Position numbers and translations under genes: made by a program. The notes under the pieces were generated by a model, which saw only the letters and a list, made by a program, of their open reading frames with translations, made no database searches and was not told where the DNA came from. A DNA stretch of 14,551 nt from the NCBI GenBank assembly GCA_016928995.1, contig JAFGJS010000146.1, positions 1 through 14,551 on the forward strand, given 5' to 3'. Positions 1 to 5,589 of the stretch are shown here, piece after piece. Source of the DNA: Candidatus Sumerlaeota bacterium. GTDB taxonomy: Bacteria > Sumerlaeota > Sumerlaeia > JAFGJS01. Each line of letters starts with the position of its first letter. Within the stretch, counting starts at the first letter, position 1.

Positions 1-389
1 AGGTCGCGATAGCGCGACGCCCGGATCGCCGGCTCGAAATCCTCGCGCCACTTATCGCCAGCCATTTCCATGCTAGGCAAACCGACAATGACCGTTTCGC
101 CGATCTCAAACAAGTGATACATCGCCGGGATCACGACGCAGCTCAACGTCTTGCCGCTCTGCGTGCAGCCGGTGCCCCAGTGCCGCTCGTACCTTCCCGA
201 ATCCACCGCCTCGAACCAATGCCGGATCGACGGCTGACTGTCGATCCTGTAACGCGGCAGCCCCGGCTCATCCGGAATCCGGATCTCTTGTTCGGCAAAC
301 TCCGCCATCGTGCGCTGCTGGCGCGCCCGGGCATTGCGCGTAAGCCAGGAGTATTCCTTCGCTGTAGTTGGTTTGAGTGCGATGGCCAC
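1..389 (-). CDS. Terminase large subunit, N-terminal part (runs off the window)
   Basis: This is the ATPase and nuclease motor that cuts concatemeric phage DNA and pumps it into proheads. Only the first 129 codons are present. The frame is open from a GTG at 387-389, directly after the TAA of the small subunit, with an AAGGA ribosome binding site about 8 bases upstream. A P-loop, GTGCTQSGKT, lies at about residues 72-81, followed by a hydrophobic strand and then TVIVGLPS at about 99-106, as expected for the start of the ATPase domain. The short N-terminal arm and the P-loop form resemble the lambda gpA-like (GpA) terminase family. That family assignment is an inference from the N-terminus alone; Walker B and the nuclease domain lie outside the window. 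The preceding gene looks like a Nu1-type small subunit, which supports the call. The ORF begins with GTG and has no stop here. Confidence 0.85.
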   Translation of the reverse strand, partial: MAIALKPTTAKEYSWLTRNARARQQRTMAEFAEQEIRIPDEPGLPRYRIDSQPSIRHWFEAVDSGRYERHWGTGCTQSGKTLSCVVIPAMYHLFEIGETVIVGLPSMEMAGDKWREDFEPAIRASRYRD

Positions 390-971
390 TTACGTATCCT
401 TTTTTACCAATCCCGCTTCGACTTCCTCGTCAAACTCATCGAGCGCCTGATCGAGAATCACTTGCGCCTTGGGTCCATATTGCCGCTGCAGCGCCGTTCC
501 GGCATTGCGCAATTTCGCCGCAAGGCGCACCATCAATTCGTGAATCTCATCGCGTGGAATCAGGTTCCGTTCCTTCGTGTCATTTTCGATCTGCAACTTG
601 CGCAGACGCTCCCGCTCCAATGGATTGAGTTCTTCCGGATCCTTCTTGTCGTCCTGGCGCAGTTTCCACTTATTCTCCGCGAGGAAATCATGGAACCATT
701 TGACAACTTCATAGAGGTCGATCACCTCGCCGCGAAGCGGGATGCCATGATGATCGGCCTGCTTGTTCAAAACCCACGCCGGCCGTCCTGACATCTCCCG
801 GTAATCCGTCTTGGACACGGTCTTGTAATATTCCTTGCGCCTTTCCTTCTCGCGTTCTTTCTCGATTCTGTTCAACGCCGCCGATTCTCTCGCCGTCGGC
901 TCCACGCCCCGCTTTTGTTTTTCCAGCGCCGCGATCGCCAGACGCCGGTCCGTGTCAGTGACAGCCTTCAC
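390..971 (-). CDS. Terminase small subunit, Nu1-like
   Basis: A 193-residue protein that likely recognises the packaging site and recruits the large terminase subunit. Residues 1-50 form a charged, mostly helical arm rich in Lys, Arg and Glu. Residues about 55-97 look like a winged helix-turn-helix (SGRPAWVLNKQADHHG, then a wing and VIDLYEVVKWFHDFL). The stretch PLERERLRKLQIENDTKERN (117-136), followed by LIPRDEIHELMVRLAAKLRN, is the helical pattern typical of Nu1-type subunits, which use it to oligomerise and contact the motor. The start is GTG at 969-971, overlapping the methyltransferase stop as GTGA, with AAAGGA 7 bases upstream. The large subunit begins at once after the stop. The family call rests on domain pattern and position, because small subunits are poorly conserved in sequence. 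The long N-terminal arm ahead of the helix-turn-helix is somewhat unusual. Confidence 0.8.
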   Translation of the reverse strand: MKAVTDTDRRLAIAALEKQKRGVEPTARESAALNRIEKEREKERRKEYYKTVSKTDYREMSGRPAWVLNKQADHHGIPLRGEVIDLYEVVKWFHDFLAENKWKLRQDDKKDPEELNPLERERLRKLQIENDTKERNLIPRDEIHELMVRLAAKLRNAGTALQRQYGPKAQVILDQALDEFDEEVEAGLVKKDT

Positions 972-1969
972 GCTTCAATCCTTTCCAGCATCTCGCTTCT
1001 GACGTGCTGGGCGATCGCCTTCATCATCAGCGGCGGAACGCAGTTGCCGATGCGATAGAAGCCCCACTTCCAATCGCCGGGAAATTTGAAGTCGTCCGGG
1101 AAACTGGCCAGCCGCTTGTACTCCAGCAGGGAAAAAGTCCTGGTGTAAAGCGGGTGACAGCCCACGGACCGCAGGTAGGGCGGCATCGCCTGCGCTTCAT
1201 GGGCCGGCTTGGTCAACGTGCCCGCCGGCTTGTTCCACTCGTAACGGCGCTGCTGCCCCGCGTATTTCTTGCCCTGCTTCGCCCGGCGCGCCAGCTGCCA
1301 GGTCTTCGTGTTGCGGCCCGCGGGCGACTCGTCAATCCACACGTGATCGCGGGCGGGATCGGGCGTGTCGCCCAGATCGCCGATCGCGCTGCGGATGCTC
1401 AGCGGCCGCGTCATGGGCTTCGGATGGCTGGGCGCGGGCGTCAGGTCATTGCAGACGCCGATGAAGATCAAGCGTTCGCGCGATTGCGCGACGCCGTAGT
1501 GCATCGCGTTCATCAGGCAGCAGCGCACCTGGTAGCCCGCGCTTTTCAGCGTCAGCAGAATCTCCCTGAAGGCCGCACGCATCTTGCCCTTGATCATGCC
1601 GGCGACGTTTTCCATCACGAAGACCTTCGGCCGAAGACCGGCAAGCAGCCGCACGTACTCCTCGAACAACCGGTTGCGCGTGTCGCCATAGTTGCGCGTT
1701 CCGGCCAGGCTGAAGCCCTGGCACGGCGGCGAGCCATCGAGCACGTCCAGTTCGCCAGGTTGAATTCCGGCCAGCGCGAGGCATTGCTCGATCGACAAAT
1801 CGCAGATGTCGCCGTGGTGGACCTTCAGTTCCGGAAAATTGACCTTGAGCGTCTCGACGGCGTGATCGTCCCACTCCACCGCCAGCAGCTCGCGATAGCC
1901 AGCCCAGAGATAACCGAGCGACGAACCGCCACATCCCGCGAATGTTGAAATCACCGCCGTCTTTGTCAT
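968..1969 (-). CDS. DNA (cytosine-5) methyltransferase
   Basis: A 333-residue S-adenosylmethionine-dependent C5-cytosine methyltransferase. The motifs occur in canonical order: motif I FAGCGGSSLG (10-19) for cofactor binding; motif IV GSPPCQGFS (79-87) with catalytic Cys83; motif VI MENV (119-122); motif VIII QSRERLIFIG (162-171); a motif IX-like NKPAGTLTK (246-254); RLASFPDDF (286-294); and motif X GNCVPP near 308-313. The target-recognition region between VIII and IX is short, so the sequence specificity cannot be read. The frame is open upstream to 2233, but I start at the ATG at 1967-1969, because motif I follows directly, an AAGGAAT ribosome binding site precedes it, and it overlaps the upstream ParB-like gene as ATGA. 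No restriction endonuclease is adjacent, so this looks like an orphan phage enzyme, perhaps protecting viral DNA from host restriction. Confidence 0.95.
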   Translation of the reverse strand: MTKTAVISTFAGCGGSSLGYLWAGYRELLAVEWDDHAVETLKVNFPELKVHHGDICDLSIEQCLALAGIQPGELDVLDGSPPCQGFSLAGTRNYGDTRNRLFEEYVRLLAGLRPKVFVMENVAGMIKGKMRAAFREILLTLKSAGYQVRCCLMNAMHYGVAQSRERLIFIGVCNDLTPAPSHPKPMTRPLSIRSAIGDLGDTPDPARDHVWIDESPAGRNTKTWQLARRAKQGKKYAGQQRRYEWNKPAGTLTKPAHEAQAMPPYLRSVGCHPLYTRTFSLLEYKRLASFPDDFKFPGDWKWGFYRIGNCVPPLMMKAIAQHVRSEMLERIEA

Positions 1970-2499
1970 TTCGGGAATTCCTTTTGGCAAAACGGACACA
2001 CAACCATCTCGACCGCATCGGCGACGCTCTCGTCGATTTCCGGCGGATCGCCCGACGGCATCACGCCCAGCAGTTCGCTGAGCAGCAACGCCTGCGACAA
2101 TTCCGGAACTGCCAGTTCGATTTCCAGCAGCAGCGCATCCAGATCGGCGCTGAAGTCGCCGGCAATCTCGTGATTGTTGAGCGTCACGCACAGACCTTTT
2201 TCTTTCACCGAGTCCGGCTCGATGTTCACCCACGTGATGTCATCCGCATGAATCCAGTCCTGCCCGAGTTCCAGCAGCGCCTTGACGCGTTGATGCCCGC
2301 CGATGATCCGGTTGCCGTTCACATTGACCGTGATCGTGCCAACCATGCGCAGGCCGTTGGCCGCGTCCCAGCCTTCCACGTTGGCGCTGAATTCACGGAT
2401 CGAAGCCATCAAGCCATCCAGCGCCGCCGGCGAGATTTCCCGCGGATTGTAATCCAGCGGCGTCAAGTCCGAGATTTTGATTTTCCGTTCATTTGTCAT
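1966..2499 (-). CDS. ParB/Srx-type nuclease-fold protein next to the methyltransferase
   Basis: A 177-residue protein. Residues 5-95 resemble the ParB N-terminal (ParB/Srx-fold) domain: an opening IKISDLTPLDYNPREIS (7-23), then GNRIIGGHQRVKALLELG (62-79), which is the GHRR-like box that binds or hydrolyses nucleotide in this fold. Residues 99-145 (KEKGLCVTLNNHEIAGDFSA and following) match the extension seen in phage ParB-domain proteins that are often fused to DNA methyltransferases. Here the methyltransferase is a separate gene joined by an ATGA overlap, which suggests a shared role in DNA modification or specificity. The last ten residues carry CPFC (168-171), half of a zinc knuckle. No ParB helix-turn-helix is seen, so partitioning is unlikely. 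An AGGTGAG ribosome binding site lies 8 bases before the ATG. Confidence 0.8.
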   Translation of the reverse strand: MTNERKIKISDLTPLDYNPREISPAALDGLMASIREFSANVEGWDAANGLRMVGTITVNVNGNRIIGGHQRVKALLELGQDWIHADDITWVNIEPDSVKEKGLCVTLNNHEIAGDFSADLDALLLEIELAVPELSQALLLSELLGVMPSGDPPEIDESVADAVEMVVCPFCQKEFPK

Positions 2500-2576
2500 T
2501 TTTCACTCACCTGGTCGAAAAAATTCAGTTCGTATAAAAATTGCGACAAGAAGAAAGCCGAACCCTCGATCCACCC

Positions 2577-2596
2577 CCCTCGGAAGGACCCGAAGG
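2577..2596 (-). other. Small hairpin in the 108-base gap after the resolvase gene
   Basis: On the minus strand CCTTCGG, a GTCCTT loop and CCGAGGG form a 7-bp stem with one G-T wobble, 12 bases beyond the resolvase stop codon. No run of T follows, so it is not a standard intrinsic terminator. It could be a processing or pausing hairpin or chance. The rest of the gap (2500-2607) holds no gene I can support. Confidence 0.3.
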
Positions 2597-2607
2597 TTTA
2601 TCCGTGC

Positions 2608-3006
2608 TTAGACCTCCTCGATTTGGATCCAGATGCCAGGCGTTTCCACCGTCCAGAACTTCTCGATGATTTCCGATGCGACTTGCGCGTCGTCGTTCCA
2701 GAATTTCAGATCGGTCATCACATCGAACAGGAGTTTGTTCAGGTTGTGCGTATCCGGACGCGTCTGCTTGAATTTGCCATGCAGCGATTTCTTCCGAGTT
2801 GGAAACAGCCACTTGACCATTACGCGAAGCGGGAGCGATGAGTCGAACGGCTGTGCCGGTCTGTGCTGAGCCAAGTGCGCGGAGAGTTTGGCTCTGGCCT
2901 CTTTCAATTCGGGGTTTTCGAAAAACACAGGCTTGCCAGTCGTCGCATTGACGGACTTTGTCTGATGCGTTGTTCTTGGCGGTTTCATCGGCATAAAGAA
3001 CTGCAT
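2608..3006 (-). CDS. rusA: RusA-like Holliday junction resolvase
   Basis: A 132-residue, RusA-sized endonuclease that would cut four-way junctions arising during phage recombination and replication, yielding DNA fit for packaging. The family signature is clear: RPDTHNLNKLLFD (83-95) followed by FWNDDAQV (102-109), aligning with RRDLDNLQKAAFD and FWLDDAQV as I recall them from E. coli RusA. Asp85, Lys91, Asp105 and Asp106 are kept. The residue matching the second catalytic Asp of E. coli RusA is His87 here. The ATG at 3006 has an AGGA about 12 bases upstream, rather far; ATG codons at residues 5 and 7 are alternatives. It sits downstream of the inverted-repeat block and upstream of the modification genes. 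The family is secure; activity is less so because of the changed residue. Confidence 0.88.
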   Translation of the reverse strand: MQFFMPMKPPRTTHQTKSVNATTGKPVFFENPELKEARAKLSAHLAQHRPAQPFDSSLPLRVMVKWLFPTRKKSLHGKFKQTRPDTHNLNKLLFDVMTDLKFWNDDAQVASEIIEKFWTVETPGIWIQIEEV

Positions 3007-3060
3007 GGTTTGCTATTGTCCTTTTTTTGAATTTCATCGCTTCTTTTTTTCTTCCGCGCG

Positions 3061-3164
3061 CATTCCCTCGTTCCCGACAGTGTAGGCACGTCGGGGAAAC
3101 CCCAGTCCCCGACTGCCTTCACGTAAGGGAATGAGAGGGAAACGATACTACCCGTAGGGTAGTA
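3061..3164. repeat. Nested GC-rich stem structures beside the repeat array
   Basis: Several inverted repeats are stacked here. TACTACCC (3146-3153) and GGGTAGTA (3157-3164) form a perfect 8-bp stem with a 3-base loop. GTCGGGGA (3090-3097) pairs perfectly with TCCCCGAC (3106-3113). TTCCCGAC (3071-3078) can compete for the same GTCGGGGAA. CATTCCCT (3061-3068) pairs with AGGGAATG (3126-3133), enclosing the inner stems. GGGG-AAA-CCCC at 3093-3103 is a further alternative. The pairings are mutually exclusive in part, so more than one fold is possible. No coding sequence fits this region. Positions 3007-3060 hold only the purine-rich leader of the resolvase gene. Confidence 0.6.
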
Positions 3165-3372
3165 GATTTCCCTTCCCGATTTCCCTCGGAAAGGAAATCT
3201 GCTAGTACATTTCCCGATTTCCCTCGGCGGACAGAACAGGGAAATCGGGAAATCAGTTAACAGATTTCCTTCCCTCGCACGGAGTAGGGAAATCGGGAAA
3301 TTGTAGCGTGATTTCCCGGTTTCTCTATCGTGAGGGAAATTGGGAAATCTGCTAGTCATTTCCCTTTCCCTC
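3164..3372. repeat. Inverted-repeat array of GGGAAATC octamers; candidate replication origin or ParB site
   Basis: Four stem-loops follow each other. First, AGATTTCCCTTCC (3164-3176) with GGAAAGGAAATCT (3188-3200), one mismatch. Second, ATTTCCCGATTTCCCT (3209-3224) with AGGGAAATCGGGAAAT (3238-3253), 16 bp perfect, 13-base loop. Third, AGGGAAATCGGGAAAT (3286-3301) with ATTTCCCGGTTTCTCT (3311-3326), 16 bp with two G-T wobbles, 9-base loop. Fourth, GAGGGAAATTGGGAAAT (3332-3348) with ATTTCCCTTTCCCTC (3358-3372), with a 2-base bulge. A further half-site is at 3263-3275. Each arm is itself a tandem of the octamer GGGAAATC. A longer motif, GAAATCTGCTAGT followed by CATTTCCC, occurs twice (3194 and 3343). 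The primase-helicase stop codon sits in the fourth loop. Iteron-like repeats next to a replication initiator gene commonly mark an origin; that role is inferred, and a parS-like role is the main alternative. Confidence 0.75.
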
Positions 3373-5589
3373 CCCAATCTCGACAACAAGGCCATTTTTG
3401 ACGGCATATTTTGGATGATCCTTTACGTAGTTCCGCACTGTTTTCTCGGTGCAAGCCATGAACTCGGCCACATCGGCGATAGTGACCGGCTCTCCAAACT
3501 TCGCCTGAACAGCCTCTTCCAGCGACTCCATACGATCTTGTCTCTGTTCTTTTACTAACTCTTTACGCCGGCGTTTTTTCTCTTCGTGTGACACCTGCTT
3601 ACGCGCCCATGGCGGCTCTTCACCTTCGGCCTTGGCGTCTTTCAGGAAGCCGTCCTCGTCGACCACATGCGTCGGGTAGCGAAAGTATAGTGTTTTGGGC
3701 GCGAACGCTGGAAACTCTCTCAGAGTGCCTTCCAAGCGCCATCCTGTGGCCTTCTCAGCGGACTCTCGCGCTTGTTCGCGCACAGGCCTGAGTAACTCGG
3801 CATGACCCGTGCTTTCAGCCCATTCGACCAATTTCTCCGCTACCAGCATGTCGTCCTGGCCGATAGTGCCGCGCCAGCTCTGCACAGTCCGGTCAAGATG
3901 TTTGACCATGGCTTCACATTGCCAGCGATTGACAATCTGCTTGCGGCGGTCCTCGTCGATCTCCAGTTCGATAAGGTCGATAATCGTATCCGGATCGCGC
4001 GAGAACACGCCGGAGCCGGAAGAGCGATCCTGGGACTGCTTCTGGCCCTGGGCGCCCTTGCTGTGATGATGACAAACGATTGTCGCCGCTCCGAGTTGCG
4101 CGCAAATCTTGTCGAACTGGTTGCAGAAGTGCGCCATCTGCTCCGCCGAGTTTTCATCGCCAGTCAGCACTTTGTAGATCGGGTCAATGATCACGGCCTT
4201 GTATTGCTTCTTGAGCGCCCGGCGGATCAGTTTCGGCGCCAGTTTGTCCATACTGGTGGCGGAGCCCCTCAGATTCCACACGTCGAGCATTCCCGGCGTT
4301 TTCCGGATGCCCGCCTCCCGGTAGATTTTCCAAAAGCGATGCCTGCAGGAAAGCGGATCAAGTTCCAGGTTGACGTAAAGGACGCGGCCCCGGCCGGTCT
4401 GCCAACCGAACCACTGGCGGCCTTCGGCGATTGCGATGGCCAGTTGGATCAGTGCGAACGATTTTCCGGCCTTGGATGAGCCGGAGAGCAGCATCTTGTG
4501 CCCTTCGCGAAGCACTCCCTGGATGAGTTCCGGGGCCAATTCCGGTTCGCTGTCGTCGATTACAATTTCTTCGATGTCCGGCAAGTCGTCGTTCAGGTCT
4601 TTGATCCATTCTTCCCATTCCGCCCACGAAGCCTTGCCGATATGAGTGTCGATCAAATATTGCTTGTGACCATTGCGCATGACGCCCGGCATTCTGGACA
4701 GCCTGGACGGATTGCGGTTCTGGCGGTCGATCTTCAGGCCGTTGCGTCCGCAAACCTCATAGAGAAAGTCCACGCGCTTGCGATACTCTTCCATCGTGTC
4801 GGCCTCGATGCGCACAATGGCATGAACCGACTTTCCACCGCTGTAAACCAGCGCGGTGATCGGCAATTCCAGTTCGCGGAACATGGCGTTTTGCTTTTCC
4901 AGCGACATGGCGTCCGACTCAACCAGGGCGAAGCGAAACGCCGTGACGTTGGAGTCGCGAACGCCCTGTCCATCCAACGGATTGAAGCGAATCCATGCGC
5001 CCACGTCCGGACGGCAATCGCCCATGACGGAGCCAATATCGCCGTTGCACTTGCCCAGGGCGTCGATCAACTGGCCTGCCGTGCGATCATAGCAACCGCG
5101 CTTTGGCAGGAAATGACCGTCTTTCTCCCATGACTCCGTGACGTAACCGACGTGCTCCTCGGCGTCAAACAACAGCGACAGGTAAGTCGTCAAATCACTC
5201 ACTGCGTCCCAGCCGTCGCCAGGCTCTTGCAGTTCCTTGCCCTCAATCCAGTTCATATCGACGATTCGCAGATCGTCGCCTTCATCCGGATCGTAGATCA
5301 CTTCATCCCAATCGAGCGCGCGGCCTTCATCTCGCGGAGGCGACCAGCCATGTTCTTTCGCCAGCGCGAAAAGCGTGGCAATTGTGACGGGATTATTGGA
5401 GCCGCGAAAGCCTTCCCACTTGCGCAGACACTCGCCTTCGACATATCGCGCTGAATCGCGGCGGCTCCAATTGTCCCAATCCGTGGCCGTCGCTCCGGCG
5501 TCTTTAAGAGCCATGCCCACGCTGAGCCATTGCTCGTAATCCAGCGCGACGGGATTGATATGTTTAAGCAGTTCGAGAGGATTGTTCAT
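3352..5589 (-). CDS. Primase-helicase with PriCT-2, primase-like and RecA-fold domains
   Basis: A 745-residue multidomain replication protein. Residues 10-83 match the PriCT-2 pattern (WLSVGMALKDAG, WSRRDSARY, KWEGF, ITIATLFALAKEHGW-like end). Residues about 195-305 look like an archaeo-eukaryotic-type primase core: WIRFNPLDGQG, then FRFALVESD (218-226), the motif II-like SGGKSVHAIVRI (250-261), and IDRQNRNPSRLSRMPG (287-302). Residues 355-545 form a RecA-fold ATPase (AAA_25-like) with Walker A GSSKAGKS (370-377), Walker B AVIIDP (465-470) and IVCHHHSKG (504-512), like RepA/DnaB-family helicases. A C-terminal helix-turn-helix is likely at about 700-728 (TIADVAEFMACTEKTVRNYV). It probably primes and unwinds DNA at the phage origin. 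It overlaps the upstream helicase gene as ATGA. Its 3' end runs into the repeat array. In the primase core the first acid motif reads E-S-D rather than D-x-D. Confidence 0.85.
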   Translation of the reverse strand: MNNPLELLKHINPVALDYEQWLSVGMALKDAGATATDWDNWSRRDSARYVEGECLRKWEGFRGSNNPVTIATLFALAKEHGWSPPRDEGRALDWDEVIYDPDEGDDLRIVDMNWIEGKELQEPGDGWDAVSDLTTYLSLLFDAEEHVGYVTESWEKDGHFLPKRGCYDRTAGQLIDALGKCNGDIGSVMGDCRPDVGAWIRFNPLDGQGVRDSNVTAFRFALVESDAMSLEKQNAMFRELELPITALVYSGGKSVHAIVRIEADTMEEYRKRVDFLYEVCGRNGLKIDRQNRNPSRLSRMPGVMRNGHKQYLIDTHIGKASWAEWEEWIKDLNDDLPDIEEIVIDDSEPELAPELIQGVLREGHKMLLSGSSKAGKSFALIQLAIAIAEGRQWFGWQTGRGRVLYVNLELDPLSCRHRFWKIYREAGIRKTPGMLDVWNLRGSATSMDKLAPKLIRRALKKQYKAVIIDPIYKVLTGDENSAEQMAHFCNQFDKICAQLGAATIVCHHHSKGAQGQKQSQDRSSGSGVFSRDPDTIIDLIELEIDEDRRKQIVNRWQCEAMVKHLDRTVQSWRGTIGQDDMLVAEKLVEWAESTGHAELLRPVREQARESAEKATGWRLEGTLREFPAFAPKTLYFRYPTHVVDEDGFLKDAKAEGEEPPWARKQVSHEEKKRRRKELVKEQRQDRMESLEEAVQAKFGEPVTIADVAEFMACTEKTVRNYVKDHPKYAVKNGLVVEIGEGKGND

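Noticed and set aside
1004-1948. Long plus-strand open frames, such as 1004-1948 and 10266-11324
   Set aside because: They are antisense shadows of well-supported minus-strand genes. Their products are rich in Arg, Ala and His, with no family motifs and no ribosome binding sites that fit.
1970-2233. Extending the cytosine methyltransferase upstream to 2233
   Set aside because: The extra 88 residues are low-complexity Arg/Gly/Ala, read out of frame over the ParB/Srx-domain gene. The ATG at 1969 has a ribosome binding site and leads straight into motif I.
2505-2576. A 23-codon GTG frame with a hydrophobic middle in the gap after the resolvase gene
   Set aside because: It has a G-rich upstream stretch that mimics a ribosome binding site, but it is too short and lacks overlap or conservation evidence to support a gene call.
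3164-3372. A CRISPR array
   Set aside because: The repeats alternate in orientation, vary in length and have no uniform unique spacers. No cas gene is present.
2985-3407. A 140-codon open frame on the minus strand covering the inverted-repeat block
   Set aside because: Its repetitive Phe-Pro and Gly-Arg-Glu pattern is just the translation of the GGGAAATC repeats. It overlaps both the primase-helicase end and the resolvase start, and lacks domain features.
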